From positions 496,001 through 560,000 of the forward strand of contig NZ_JABGCJ010000001.1 in NCBI RefSeq assembly GCF_019799965.1: a stretch of 64,000 nt of DNA, given 5' to 3'. Position 1 is the stretch's first letter. Each line of letters starts with the position of its first letter. The notes beneath the pieces were generated by a model. That model ran no database searches and was not told the DNA's origin. It was given only the letters and a program-made list of their open reading frames with translations. Of this stretch, positions 24,500-33,603 are shown one piece after another. Source of the stretch: Modestobacter italicus (GTDB lineage Bacteria; Actinomycetota; Actinomycetes; Mycobacteriales; Geodermatophilaceae). Both the position numbers and the translations under genes were made by a program.

Positions 24500-25465
24500 A
24501 TGAGCAACCTCGAGCCCCGGCCGGCCGCGCACGAGCTCGGTGGGCTGGCCGCCGCGTCGCCCCGGCCGGCACTGGACCTGCTGCCGGGCAAGGAGGTGCT
24601 GCTCGGCGAGGCGACGCACGTCCGCCGGCTGCTGCCCACCCTCGGCCGGCGGCTGGTCGGCGCCTGGGCATTCGTCGACCACTACGGCCCGGACGACGTG
24701 TGGGGCGCCGACGGCATGCAGGTGCTCCCCCACCCGCACACCGGCCTGCAGACCGTCTCCTGGCTGCTGGACGGCGAGGTGCACCACCGCGACTCGCTCG
24801 GCAGCGACGCGGTGATCCGGCCGCGCGAGCTCGCGCTGATGACCGCCGGGCACGCGATCGCGCACGCCGAGCAGTCGCCGGCGGTGCACCCGCGGTACCT
24901 GCACGGCGCGCAGCTGTGGGTGGCGCTGCCCGACGCGGTGCGCGACGTCGCCCCGGCGTTCGAACACCACACCGCGCTGCCCGGCTTCACCTCCGACGGC
25001 GTGACCGCGACGGTGTTGATGGGCACCATGGGCGCGGCGACCTCACCGGGGACGGCGCACACCCCGCTGGTCGGTGTGGACCTCGCGCTGTCCGCCGGTG
25101 CCGACGTCGAGCTGCCGCTGGAGCCGGACTTCGAGTACGGCCTGCTCACCGCCTCGGGCTCCGCCGACGTCGAGGGCGTGCCGCTGACCCCCGGCGCGAT
25201 GCTCTACCTGGGGTCGGGGCGACGCACCGTCCGGCTGCGCACCGAGGCACCGGCCCAGCTGCTGCTCCTGGGCGGCGAGCCGTTCGAGGAGCGGATCGTC
25301 ATGTGGTGGAACTTCGTCGGACGCTCCGGGGACGAGATCGCCGAGTACGCCCGGGAGTGGGCCGAGGGCGACCGGTTCCTCGACGTCCCCGGCTTCGACG
25401 GCCACCGGCTCGGCGCCCCGGCCCTGCCCCCGCTCCCCCTCAAGCCCCGAGGCCGCGTCCGCTGA
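24500..25465 (+). CDS. Pirin-family protein
   Basis: 321 residues. Bicupin with the metal-binding HPHTGLQTV motif (about 77-85), the HAEQSP region and GAQLWVALPDAVRD, and the C-terminal FEERIVMWWNFVGRSGDEI that marks pirins. Bacterial pirins bind Fe and include quercetinase-active members, but most have unknown roles. ATG 24500 has a weak upstream purine tract (AGGAAGACGG). A perfect R1 hairpin begins 5 nt after the stop. Confidence 0.9.
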   Translation: MSNLEPRPAAHELGGLAAASPRPALDLLPGKEVLLGEATHVRRLLPTLGRRLVGAWAFVDHYGPDDVWGADGMQVLPHPHTGLQTVSWLLDGEVHHRDSLGSDAVIRPRELALMTAGHAIAHAEQSPAVHPRYLHGAQLWVALPDAVRDVAPAFEHHTALPGFTSDGVTATVLMGTMGAATSPGTAHTPLVGVDLALSAGADVELPLEPDFEYGLLTASGSADVEGVPLTPGAMLYLGSGRRTVRLRTEAPAQLLLLGGEPFEERIVMWWNFVGRSGDEIAEYAREWAEGDRFLDVPGFDGHRLGAPALPPLPLKPRGRVR

Positions 25466-25470
25466 CCCCC

Positions 25471-25502
25471 GGGGCGGCCATGTTCGCCAACATGGCCGCC
25501 CC
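25471..25502. repeat. R1 palindrome copy 5, 14-bp perfect stem
   Basis: GGGGCGGCCATGTT / AACATGGCCGCCCC around CGCC. Starts 5 nt after the pirin stop, so it can act as a terminator. It sits directly before an R2 element that faces the convergent ABC gene. Confidence 0.9.
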
Positions 25503-25505
25503 ACC

Positions 25506-25560
25506 GGCCCCCTTGCAGGGTCCCGCCCCGAGCGTGCGAGGGGTGGGGGGCAAGGGGGCC
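25506..25560 (-). repeat. R2 element downstream of the dipeptide ABC ATPase gene
   Basis: Read on the minus strand it begins 2 nt after the ATPase stop. Outer stem GGCCCCCTTGC / GCAAGGGGGCC (11 bp perfect) encloses the core CCCCCACCCCTCGCACGCTC then GGGGCGGGACCCT. Orientation follows the gene. Confidence 0.85.
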
Positions 25561-25562
25561 CT

Positions 25563-27251
25563 TCAGCAGTCGGCGTCGCGGAGGGCCTGCAGCTGGGTGC
25601 GGCGGGCGGCCTGCTCGTCCGGGTCGGGCACCGGCAGGGAGGCCAGCAGCCGCTGCGTGTAAGGGTGCTTGGGCGCGCCCAGCACCTCGGCGCCGGTGCC
25701 CTCCTCGACCAGCCGGCCGCGGTAGAGCACCGCGATCCGGTCGGCGAGCAGGTCGACGACGGCGAGGTCGTGGCTGATGAACAGCGCCGCGAACCCCAGC
25801 TCGCGCTGCAGCTCGTCGAAGAGCTCCAGCACCCGGGCCTGCACCGAGACGTCGAGAGCGGAGGTCGGCTCGTCGGCGATGAGCAGCTCCGGGTCCAGCG
25901 CCAGCCCGCGGGCCAGGCTCGCCCGCTGCCGCTGCCCGCCGGAGAGCTCGTGCGGGAACCGGTCACCGAACGCCTTCGGCAGCTGCACCGCCTCCAGCAG
26001 CTCGTCGACCCGGGCCCGCGCCGCGGCCGGGTCCTTGGCGCGCTTGTGCACCACCAGCGGCTCGGCCACCGCCTCGGCAATGGTGAGCAGCGGGTTGAAG
26101 CTGGACGCCGGGTCCTGGAAGACGAACCCGATCCGCTCGCGCACCGGCCGGAACGCCCGCTCCTTCATGCCGTTCATCTCGGTGCCCAGCACCTGCAGCG
26201 ACCCGCCACCGACCTTGGTCAGCCCGGCGATGGCCCGGCCGATCGTGGTCTTGCCGCTGCCGGACTCCCCCACCAGGCCCAGCACCTCACCGGGCCGGAT
26301 GGCGAAGCTGACCCCGTCGACGGCGACGAAGTCCGGCTGGCGCAGCCGGCCGGGGTAGACGATCCGCAGGTCGCGGGCCTCGACCACCGGGGTGGCCGTC
26401 TCCCAGCCGGCCTGCCGGCCGGCCGCCCGTTCCCGGGTGCGCTCCACGCCCTGGCCCAGCCGCGGGACGGCACCCAGCAACTGCTTCGTGTAGGCGTCCT
26501 GCGGGGCGGAGAACAGCGTGCGGACGTCGGCCTGCTCGACGATCCGCCCCTGGTACATGACCGCGACCCGGTCGGCGAGGTCGGCGACCACGCCCATGTT
26601 GTGGGTGATCAGCACGATCGCGGCGCCGAACTCGTCCCGGCAGCGGCGCAGCAGGTCGAGGATCTCGGCCTGCACCGTGACGTCGAGGGCGGTCGTCGGC
26701 TCGTCGGCGATGATCACGCCGGGGTCGAGCACCAGCGCCTGGGCGATGACGATGCGCTGCTTCTGCCCGCCGGAGAACTGGTGCGGGTAGTGGTCGACGC
26801 GCTCCTCCGGGTCGGGGATGCCGACCCGGCGCAGCACGTCGATCGCCTTGACCCGCGCCTCCTTCTTGCTGAGCTTCCCGTGCGCCCGCAGCCCCTCGGC
26901 GATCTGCCAGCCCACCGGGTAGACCGGGTTCAGCGAGGTGGAGGGCTCCTGGAACACCATGGCGGCGTCCTGCCCGCGCACCTCGCGCAGCTGCGACCCG
27001 CGCAGCGGGACGACGTCGTGCTCGTCGGTGCCGTCCTTGCTGCTCAGCACCACCGCGCCGCGCACCCGGGCGGTCTCCGGCAGCAGGCCGAGGATGCTGC
27101 GCGCGGTGACGGTCTTGCCGCTGCCGCTCTCCCCGACGATGGCCAGCACCTCACCGGCCTGCACCTGGAGGCTGACGTCCTTGACCGCGGCGACGCTGCC
27201 GGCGTCGGTGGCGAAGGTGACCTGCAGGTCCTTGATGTCGACGACGCTCAT
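25563..27251 (-). CDS. Dipeptide/oligopeptide ABC transporter, fused dual ATPase (DppD-DppF type)
   Basis: 562 residues with two ABC domains. Domain 1: Walker A GESGSGKTV, QEPSTSLNPVYPVG, FSGGQKQRIVIAQAL, IADEPTTALDVTVQ. Domain 2 starts about residue 280: GESGSGKTTIGRA, FQDPASSFNPLLTI, LSGGQRQRASLARGL, LIADEPTSALDVSVQ and the C-terminal HPYTQRLLASLP typical of OppF. ATG 27251 overlaps the permease stop (ATGA). It energises uptake by the two permeases and the lipoprotein upstream. Substrate is likely a peptide, though similar systems take nickel or other solutes. Confidence 0.92.
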   Translation of the reverse strand: MSVVDIKDLQVTFATDAGSVAAVKDVSLQVQAGEVLAIVGESGSGKTVTARSILGLLPETARVRGAVVLSSKDGTDEHDVVPLRGSQLREVRGQDAAMVFQEPSTSLNPVYPVGWQIAEGLRAHGKLSKKEARVKAIDVLRRVGIPDPEERVDHYPHQFSGGQKQRIVIAQALVLDPGVIIADEPTTALDVTVQAEILDLLRRCRDEFGAAIVLITHNMGVVADLADRVAVMYQGRIVEQADVRTLFSAPQDAYTKQLLGAVPRLGQGVERTRERAAGRQAGWETATPVVEARDLRIVYPGRLRQPDFVAVDGVSFAIRPGEVLGLVGESGSGKTTIGRAIAGLTKVGGGSLQVLGTEMNGMKERAFRPVRERIGFVFQDPASSFNPLLTIAEAVAEPLVVHKRAKDPAAARARVDELLEAVQLPKAFGDRFPHELSGGQRQRASLARGLALDPELLIADEPTSALDVSVQARVLELFDELQRELGFAALFISHDLAVVDLLADRIAVLYRGRLVEEGTGAEVLGAPKHPYTQRLLASLPVPDPDEQAARRTQLQALRDADC

Positions 27252-28324
27252 GCTCGGGTTCCTCCGGTGTGCGGGGCGCCGATCCCGTCGGGGCCGCTGA
27301 GGGTGCCACCGGGGACGGCCGACACCTCGGGGGTGCCCGCCGGGGCGTCCTCGACCTCGTCCTCCGGGACGTCGGCGGCCCGGCGGCGGGTGCGCAGCCG
27401 GGGGTCGGCCAGGTCGTTGAGGCTCTCCCCGACCAGGGTCAGCCCGAGCACGGTCAGCACGATCGCGGCGCCGGGGAAGACCGAGGTCCACCAGATGCCG
27501 CTGGAGACGTCGGACAGCGACCGGTTCAGGTCGTAGCCCCACTCCGCCGCCGCGGTGGGCTGGATGCCGAAGCCCAGGAAGCCGAGCCCGGCGAGGGTGA
27601 GGATCGCCTCGGAGGCGTTCAGCGTGAGGATCAGCGGCAGCGTCCGGGTGGCGTTGCGCAGCACGTGCCGGGTCATGATCCGGCGGTTGCTGGCGCCGAT
27701 CACCTTGGCCGACTCGACGAACGCCTCGGCCTTGATCCGCACCGTCTCGGCCCGGACCACCCGGAAGTACTGCGGGATGAACACGACGGTGATCGAGATG
27801 GCGGCAGCGAAGATGCCGCCCCACAGCCGGGACTGGCCGCCGCTGATCACGATCGCGACGACGATCGCCAGCAGCAGCGTCGGGAAGGCGTAGACGGCGT
27901 CGGCGATGACGACCAGGACGCGGTCCAGCCAGCCGCCGAAGTAGCCGGAGACCAGGCCGAGCAGCACGCCCAGCACGATCGACAGCAGCACCGCGATGAC
28001 GATCACGTAGAGCGCGGTGCGCGAGCCCCAGATGACCCGGGACAGCACGTCGTAGCCGCCGACGGTGGTGCCCAGCCAGTGCTCGGCCGAGGGCGGCTGC
28101 TGGGCGCCGAAGCTGCCCTGCGCGTCACGCAGCTGGCCGTACTCGTAGGGCGCGAGCAGCGGCGCGAACACCGCGGTGACGACGAAGAGGCCCATCAGCA
28201 CCAGGCCGGCGATGAGCATGCCGCGCTGCAGGCCGACGCTCTGCCGCAGCTGGTGCACGACCGGCAGCCGGCGCCAGGAGCGTCGTCGTCCGGTCTGCTC
28301 GGGGGTGGGGACAGCGGTCGCCAT
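27248..28324 (-). CDS. Dipeptide-type ABC transporter permease (DppC/OppC-like)
   Basis: 358 residues. An N-terminal cytoplasmic segment with helix 1 (MLIAGLVLMGLFVVTAVFAP) is followed by the GTTVGGYDVLSRVIWGSRTAL block. The EAA loop reads EAFVESAKVIGASNRRIMTRHVLRNATRTLPL. The C-terminal tail (LADPRLRTRRRAADVPEDE onwards) is a long acidic extension of unknown role. It follows DppB after 1 nt, and its stop overlaps the ATPase start. Confidence 0.92.
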   Translation of the reverse strand: MATAVPTPEQTGRRRSWRRLPVVHQLRQSVGLQRGMLIAGLVLMGLFVVTAVFAPLLAPYEYGQLRDAQGSFGAQQPPSAEHWLGTTVGGYDVLSRVIWGSRTALYVIVIAVLLSIVLGVLLGLVSGYFGGWLDRVLVVIADAVYAFPTLLLAIVVAIVISGGQSRLWGGIFAAAISITVVFIPQYFRVVRAETVRIKAEAFVESAKVIGASNRRIMTRHVLRNATRTLPLILTLNASEAILTLAGLGFLGFGIQPTAAAEWGYDLNRSLSDVSSGIWWTSVFPGAAIVLTVLGLTLVGESLNDLADPRLRTRRRAADVPEDEVEDAPAGTPEVSAVPGGTLSGPDGIGAPHTGGTRA

Positions 28325-28325
28325 G

Positions 28326-29432
28326 TCAGTACCTCACCCGGGGGTCGATGAGCGCCGCGATGACGTCGACGATGAAGTTCGTGACGGCGACGATGACGGC
28401 GAGCAGGGCCACGATCCCCTGCACCGCCACGAAGTCACGCGCCTGCAGGTACTGGGAGAGCTGGAAGCCCAGGCCGCGCCACTCGAAGGTGGTCTCGGTG
28501 AGCACCGCGCCCACCAGCAGCAGGGCGATCTGCAGCCCGATGACGGTGATGATCGGGATCAGCGCCGGCCGGTAGGCGTGCTTGCGCAGCAGCCGGGACT
28601 CCGCCACGCCGCGCGAGCGGGCCGCCTCGACGTAGCCGGTGCCCAGCGTGCCGATGACGTTGGTGCGCACCAGCCGGAGGAACACCCCGGCGGTGAGCAG
28701 GCCGAGGGCGACCGAGGGCAGGACGGCGTGCTGCAGGACGTCGCTGACGACCTCGCCGTCGCCGGTCTGGATCGCGTCGATGAGCGCGATGCCCGTGGGG
28801 TTGTCCACCCGCTGGAGCTGGATCTCGGCGATGGTGGAGGCACGGCCGGCGACCGGCAGCCAGTCCAGCCAGACCGAGAAGATCAGCTTGAGCAGCAGAC
28901 CCGCGAAGAAGACCGGGGTGGCGTAGCAGAGGATCGCGAAGACCCGCAGCAGCGCGTCCGGCGTCCGGTCGCGGAAGTAGGCGGCGATCATGCCCAGCGG
29001 GATGCCGATGATGAACGCGACGACCAGCGCGTAGACCGACAGCTCGAGGGTCGCCGCACCGAAGGTGGTGAGCACCTCGCTGACCGGCCGGCGGTCGCTG
29101 AGCGTGGTGCCGAAGTCGCCCTGCAGCAGGTTGCCCAGGTAGTCCAGGTACTGGGCGAACAGCGGGCGGTCGTAGCCGGCCTCGCGGATCCGCTCGGCCA
29201 GCTGGTCGGCGGGCAGCCGGCCACCGAGCGCGGCGGTGATCGGGTCACCGGTGGCGCGCATCAGGAAGAAGACGGTCGTCACCAGGATGAAGATCGTCGG
29301 GAAGATCAGCAGGAAGCGGATGAGCACGTAGCTGCCCAGCCCGCCACCCCCGCTGCGGCGCTTGCGAGCCGGGGTCGCCTCGCCGGCGGGCTCGGTGGAG
29401 CCGGTCGTGGGCTCCGTGGTCGTGGTGGTCAT
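28326..29432 (-). CDS. Dipeptide-type ABC transporter permease (DppB/OppB-like)
   Basis: 368 residues. A Thr/Glu-rich N-terminus (about 35 residues) precedes a first helix SYVLIRFLLIFPTIFILVTTVFFLMR, then the periplasmic-binding-contact region and GTGYVEAARSRGVAESRLLRKHAYRPAL (EAA loop). Ends in VDVIAALIDPRVRY, as OppB does. It heads the permease part of the operon, but a perfect 17-bp hairpin lies between it and the binding-protein gene. Confidence 0.92.
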   Translation of the reverse strand: MTTTTTEPTTGSTEPAGEATPARKRRSGGGGLGSYVLIRFLLIFPTIFILVTTVFFLMRATGDPITAALGGRLPADQLAERIREAGYDRPLFAQYLDYLGNLLQGDFGTTLSDRRPVSEVLTTFGAATLELSVYALVVAFIIGIPLGMIAAYFRDRTPDALLRVFAILCYATPVFFAGLLLKLIFSVWLDWLPVAGRASTIAEIQLQRVDNPTGIALIDAIQTGDGEVVSDVLQHAVLPSVALGLLTAGVFLRLVRTNVIGTLGTGYVEAARSRGVAESRLLRKHAYRPALIPIITVIGLQIALLLVGAVLTETTFEWRGLGFQLSQYLQARDFVAVQGIVALLAVIVAVTNFIVDVIAALIDPRVRY

Positions 29433-29488
29433 CGCTCCCAGTCCATCAGGTGTGCTCGTGCGTTCGACACGCCGGTCCGGACGCGCCG

Positions 29489-29525
29489 AGCCCCGGGTGA
29501 CCCGCGCTGCGGGTCACCCGGGGCT
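29489..29525. terminator. Intra-operon hairpin after the binding-protein gene
   Basis: Perfect 17-bp stem AGCCCCGGGTGACCCGC / GCGGGTCACCCGGGGCT with a GCT loop, 25 nt beyond the stop of the binding-protein gene (stop 29550, minus strand). Likely partial terminator or mRNA stabiliser that gives an excess of binding protein. Confidence 0.7.
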
Positions 29526-29549
29526 GCGTGCTGCGCTGTCCGGCCGGGG

Positions 29550-31190
29550 TCAGCCCTTGGAGAGGGCGCCGTAGCGGAACTTGAACGACGCGTCGAGGGT
29601 GTCCTGTGCGCCGGAGACGTCGGTGCCGGTGACGGCGACCTGCGCGCCCTGCAGGTACGGGAGCGTGGACAGGTCCTCGGCCACCTTGATCTGGATCTCC
29701 TCGATCAGCGCCTGCCGCTCGGCCGGGTCGGCGGTGGTGGCCTGCTGCAGGATCAGGTCGTTCACCTCCTGGTCCGAGTAGTGGTTGGCCAGGAAGTTCT
29801 CCGTCAGGAAGAACGGCGTGAGGTAGTTGTCCGCGTCCGAGTAGTCCGGGAACCAGCCCAACTGGTAGGCCGGGTAGACGTCGGCGACGCGGTCCTTGGA
29901 GTACTGCACCCACTCGGTGGTCTGCAGGTTGACCGTGAACAGGCCGGACTCCTCCAGCTGGTTCTTGATCAGCGCGTACTCGTCACCCGAGGACGGGCCG
30001 TAGTGGTCGTTGGAGTACTGCAGGTTCAGCTCGACCGGCGTCTGCACGCCGGCCGCCTGCAGCCGCTGCGCGGCCTTGTCGGCGTCGGCGCCACCGGAAC
30101 CGTCGCCGTACTGCTCCAGGAGCGGCTCGATCGCGCCGGTCAGGCCCTCGGGCACGTGGGAGTACAGCGGGGTGTAGGTGCCCTTGTAGACCTGGTCGGC
30201 CAGCTCCTCGCGGTCGATCAGGTCGGCGGCAGCCTGACGGACGGCGAGGGCCTTGGCCGGGTCGGCCTCGGCAGTGGTCGCCCCGTAGGGCTGGGTGTTG
30301 AAGTTGAAGGTGATGTAGCGGATCTCGCCGCCGGGGCCGTCGAGGACCTGGACCTGGTCGTTGCCGCGGAGGTCCTCGATGTCGGTCGCGGACAGGCTCC
30401 GCCACGCGACGTCGATGTTGCCCTCCTGCACGTCCAGCTTCAGGTTCGAGGCGTCGGTGTAGTAGGCGACGTTGATCTCGTCGGTCTCCGGGGCGCCCAG
30501 CAGGCCCTGGTAGCCGTCGAAGGCCGCGTAGGAGACCAGGTTGTTCTGGTCGTAGTTGGTGATCGCGTAGGGGCCGGCGAAGGCGTTGCCGTCGACGATC
30601 TCCTGGTCCGGGGTCAGCGCGTCGGCGGCGAAGACGTCCTCGTCGACGATCGGACCGGCCGGGCTGGACAGGATCTGCGGGAAGACCTGGTCGTTCTCCG
30701 ACTTCAGGTTGAACACCACGGTGGTGTCGTCCGGGGCGTCGACGCTCTCGAGGTTGTACAGCAGCGACGCCGGGCCGTTCTCGTCGTTGATCGCCACCAT
30801 GCGGTCGAAGGTGAACTTGACGTCGGAGCTGGTCAGCTCGTTGCCGTTGGCGAAGGTCAGGCCGTCCTTCAGCGTCACCGTGTACTCGGTGGGCGAGGTG
30901 AACTCGGCCGACTCGGCGATGTCCGGCTCGACGTCCGGGCTGCCCATCGGGGTGTTCATGAGGAACGGGTAGACCTGGTTCATCACGGCGAAGGAGCCGT
31001 TGTCGTACGAACCGGCCGGGTCGATCGTGGTGATCTTGTCGGTCGTGCCGATGGTCAGCGCCCCACCGGAAGAGCCACCACCCTCGCCGTCACCGTCGCC
31101 GCCGCCGCACGCCGACAGCACCAGGGCCGTCGTCGCGATGCCCGCCGTCGCGACCAGCGTGCGCCGGCCGCTCCTGGACAGGGAGTTCAT
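29550..31190 (-). CDS. Peptide-type ABC transporter substrate-binding lipoprotein
   Basis: 546 residues, the usual size of SBP family 5. Lipoprotein signal MNSLSRSGRRTLVATAGIAT with lipobox LSAC. Family motifs: LTIGTTDKITTIDPAGSYDNGSF, LKDGLTFANGNELTSSDVKFTFDR, GNAFAGPYAITNYDQNN. Extracytoplasmic receptor for the operon. GAGGTAAC lies just before the ATG. The 183-nt region upstream (31191-31373) holds no gene that I can see. Confidence 0.93.
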   Translation of the reverse strand: MNSLSRSGRRTLVATAGIATTALVLSACGGGDGDGEGGGSSGGALTIGTTDKITTIDPAGSYDNGSFAVMNQVYPFLMNTPMGSPDVEPDIAESAEFTSPTEYTVTLKDGLTFANGNELTSSDVKFTFDRMVAINDENGPASLLYNLESVDAPDDTTVVFNLKSENDQVFPQILSSPAGPIVDEDVFAADALTPDQEIVDGNAFAGPYAITNYDQNNLVSYAAFDGYQGLLGAPETDEINVAYYTDASNLKLDVQEGNIDVAWRSLSATDIEDLRGNDQVQVLDGPGGEIRYITFNFNTQPYGATTAEADPAKALAVRQAAADLIDREELADQVYKGTYTPLYSHVPEGLTGAIEPLLEQYGDGSGGADADKAAQRLQAAGVQTPVELNLQYSNDHYGPSSGDEYALIKNQLEESGLFTVNLQTTEWVQYSKDRVADVYPAYQLGWFPDYSDADNYLTPFFLTENFLANHYSDQEVNDLILQQATTADPAERQALIEEIQIKVAEDLSTLPYLQGAQVAVTGTDVSGAQDTLDASFKFRYGALSKG

Positions 31191-31373
31191 CCGTTACCTC
31201 GTTCTCATGGGAGGCGGGCCGCGGGCGCAGAGAGGCGCACCACCGCGGCCGCCTGTGGCCATTGGAACTGCATGACTAACACATCGATCTCACTGGGCGA
31301 GAACCCGGGACGAGGCTGTGATCGTGTTGTGACCCCTGGGCGGTGGTCGCGGCGACTGCATCCGGACCGCCGG

Positions 31374-33488
31374 TCAGAAGTCCCCGCCACCGCCGAAGTC
31401 CCCACCGCCGAAGCCCCCGCCGCCGCCGAAGTCCCCACCGCCACCGAAGCCGCCACCACCGCCGAAGTCGCCGCCTCCGCCGCCGTAGCCACCCCCGTAG
31501 CCACCGCCGAGCCCGCCCAGCAGCACGCTGCCCAGCAGCCCACCGGCGACCCCACCGGCCAGGCCACCGGCGAAGCCGCCACCGCCGTAGCCGCGCCGGT
31601 ACCCGGGGCCGTAGCCACCGCCGTAGCCGCCCGCCTGGTATGTCTGCACGTCCTGCTGGGCCGCCGCGAGCGCCTGCTGCGCCAGGCCGTCGGCCCGCTG
31701 GGCCGAGCGCAGTGCGGCGATCGGGTCGGACGTGCCGAGCCGGGCGGCGTCGTCCAGCAGCCGCTCGGCCTCGGCCAGCCGGGTGCGGGCGGAGCTGCCC
31801 ACCGCGCCCCGGCGGGTGGCGATGTAGTCACCGGCCACCGCCACCGAGGTGTCCGCGGCGCGGTAGGCCTGCTGCAGGTGCGCCGCCGCCCGCTCCTGCT
31901 GCTGACGCACGTCGCGGGCCGGCTCCAGCGCGGCCTCCAGCGCGAGGTCCGCCTCGTCGAGCTGGCGGACGACGGCCAGCGGGTCGGGCAGCGCGCCGTC
32001 CCGGGGCTGCAGCCGCGCGGCCGACCCGGCGAGGGCGCTCTCCGCGCGGGCCAGCTGCTCCCGCAGCCCCGGGGTGTCGACGCCGCGGCTCAGCAGCGCC
32101 TGGGCCTCGGCGATGTCCTTCTCGGTCTCTGCCCGCACCTCGTCGAACCGGCTCTGCGCAGCGGCGAGGTCGCCGGCGACCCGGCCCACCGCCTCCAGCA
32201 GCGTGCGGCTCTGCGCCAGCGCGTCCTCGGCCGCGCGGATCGCCGGCACCGCGCCCGCCGGCCTGCCCTCGGCCAGCTCGGTCCGGCCGTGCGCGACGGC
32301 CTGCTCGGCCAGCTCGATCCGGGAGCGTGCCTCGGTGACGTTGTCGGCGACCGCGGACCAGGCGGTGCGGGCGTAGCGCTGCTCGAGGTCCTGCAGCGAC
32401 CGCTCCGCCGCCGGCACCTGGCGACGGACCGCCTCGATCGCCGGGTCGAGGGCGGCCAGCGCCTCGGGCGCGGACTCCTGCAGGTGCCGCAGCCGCCCGT
32501 AGGCCTCGGCCTGGTCGGCCAGCCGGGCGTCGGCGGCCCCGGTCAGCTGGAGCAGCTCGGTGAGCATCTGGCGCTGGGTCGGCTCGTCCTCGGGGAACTC
32601 GTCGTCCAGCTCCTGGCGGATGGTGAACGCCCGGGACAGCTCGGCCTTGGACTGGTCCAGCGCCTCCTGGAAGCCGGCCACCGGCTGCTCCCCGTACTGC
32701 GACCGGGCGTAGGCCAGGTCGAGCTCGGAGGTCTTGACCGCCTCGTCGAGGGCCAGCAGCTGCTCGCTGGCCCGGTACATGAGCTGCTCGGTGGAGGTGC
32801 CGTGGTGCGGGTCGCGCGCGGCGGCCTCCGCCTCGGCGCGCTCCCGGGCGGCCTGCGCCTGCGCTGCGGCACGCTTCTTGCGGGTCCGGCGGCTCATCAG
32901 GGCGTAGCCACCACCGCCGACGACGGCGATCCCGAGCAGTACCGCCAGCGCTCCCCCACCGCCGCCGTCCCCGCCGGAGGCCGTCCCGGCGGACGTCCCG
33001 GTCCCGGCGCCGTCGTCCTGCAGCGCCTGGGCCATGGCCGTGGCCGCACCCGCCCAGTCACCCTGCCGGAGCTCCGGCCGGACGTCGGCGTCGACCAGCT
33101 GCTCCAGCTCCGCCTCGTCCGCGATGCCGGTCGCCGGCCCCGACTGGTAGCCGACCTGCCCGTCCGTGGTGGCCGTGGGCGGGGCAACGGCCAGCAGCAC
33201 GGCGTTGTCGGGCAACCCCGCGTCGAATGCCTGGTCCACCCAGACGCCCGGGTCGACCCCGTCGAAGGAGTCGAGGTAGACGACGTAGAGCTGGGTGCCC
33301 TCCTGGGCCTGCAGCTCCTGCAACGCCGACTCGACCTCGCCCTCCTCGCTGCTGTCGAGGACGTCGGCCTGGTCGGTCAGCTGCTCGGACGGGACGAACG
33401 GGTCGACGGCGAGAGCCGGCCCGGCGCCGAGCAGCACGACCCCCAGGCCGAGGGTGCCGACGGCGGCGGAACGCAGGAGGTGACGCAT
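31374..33488 (-). CDS. TPM-domain membrane protein with coiled coils and Gly-rich tail
   Basis: 704 residues from ATG 33488. Sec signal (MRHLLRSAAVGTLGLGVVLL), then a TPM_phosphatase domain (about 30-170: FVPSEQLTDQADVLDSSEEGEVESALQEL, TQLYVVYLDS, GWVDQAFDAGLPDNAVLLAV), a transmembrane helix near 200 (GALAVLLGIAVVGGGGYALM), then long charged, Ala/Gln/Glu-rich coiled-coil stretches on the other side of the membrane. The C-terminus is nearly pure Gly with YGGG and DFGGGG repeats. TPM-domain proteins are found in many bacterial families with unclear roles, in photosystem II assembly in cyanobacteria and plants. The tail resembles low-complexity sequences that phase-separate, which is speculation here. 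Confidence 0.85.
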   Translation of the reverse strand: MRHLLRSAAVGTLGLGVVLLGAGPALAVDPFVPSEQLTDQADVLDSSEEGEVESALQELQAQEGTQLYVVYLDSFDGVDPGVWVDQAFDAGLPDNAVLLAVAPPTATTDGQVGYQSGPATGIADEAELEQLVDADVRPELRQGDWAGAATAMAQALQDDGAGTGTSAGTASGGDGGGGGALAVLLGIAVVGGGGYALMSRRTRKKRAAAQAQAARERAEAEAAARDPHHGTSTEQLMYRASEQLLALDEAVKTSELDLAYARSQYGEQPVAGFQEALDQSKAELSRAFTIRQELDDEFPEDEPTQRQMLTELLQLTGAADARLADQAEAYGRLRHLQESAPEALAALDPAIEAVRRQVPAAERSLQDLEQRYARTAWSAVADNVTEARSRIELAEQAVAHGRTELAEGRPAGAVPAIRAAEDALAQSRTLLEAVGRVAGDLAAAQSRFDEVRAETEKDIAEAQALLSRGVDTPGLREQLARAESALAGSAARLQPRDGALPDPLAVVRQLDEADLALEAALEPARDVRQQQERAAAHLQQAYRAADTSVAVAGDYIATRRGAVGSSARTRLAEAERLLDDAARLGTSDPIAALRSAQRADGLAQQALAAAQQDVQTYQAGGYGGGYGPGYRRGYGGGGFAGGLAGGVAGGLLGSVLLGGLGGGYGGGYGGGGGDFGGGGGFGGGGDFGGGGGFGGGDFGGGGDF

Positions 33489-33603
33489 GCCCCCATCGTC
33501 GCCGATCCGGCTGTGCGCTGCGCCGCCGGCGCCCGGCCGTCCACAAGGCCGACCCGAGCGCCGACGACGGCAGGTGGGCACCGACGGCCCCGCCGCGGCG
33601 AGC

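Noticed and set aside
31374-31560. Direct repeats in the 3' end of the TPM gene as a CRISPR array
   Set aside because: Repeat unit is a Gly codon-rich triplet pattern encoding GGGG/DFGGGG, without regular spacers.
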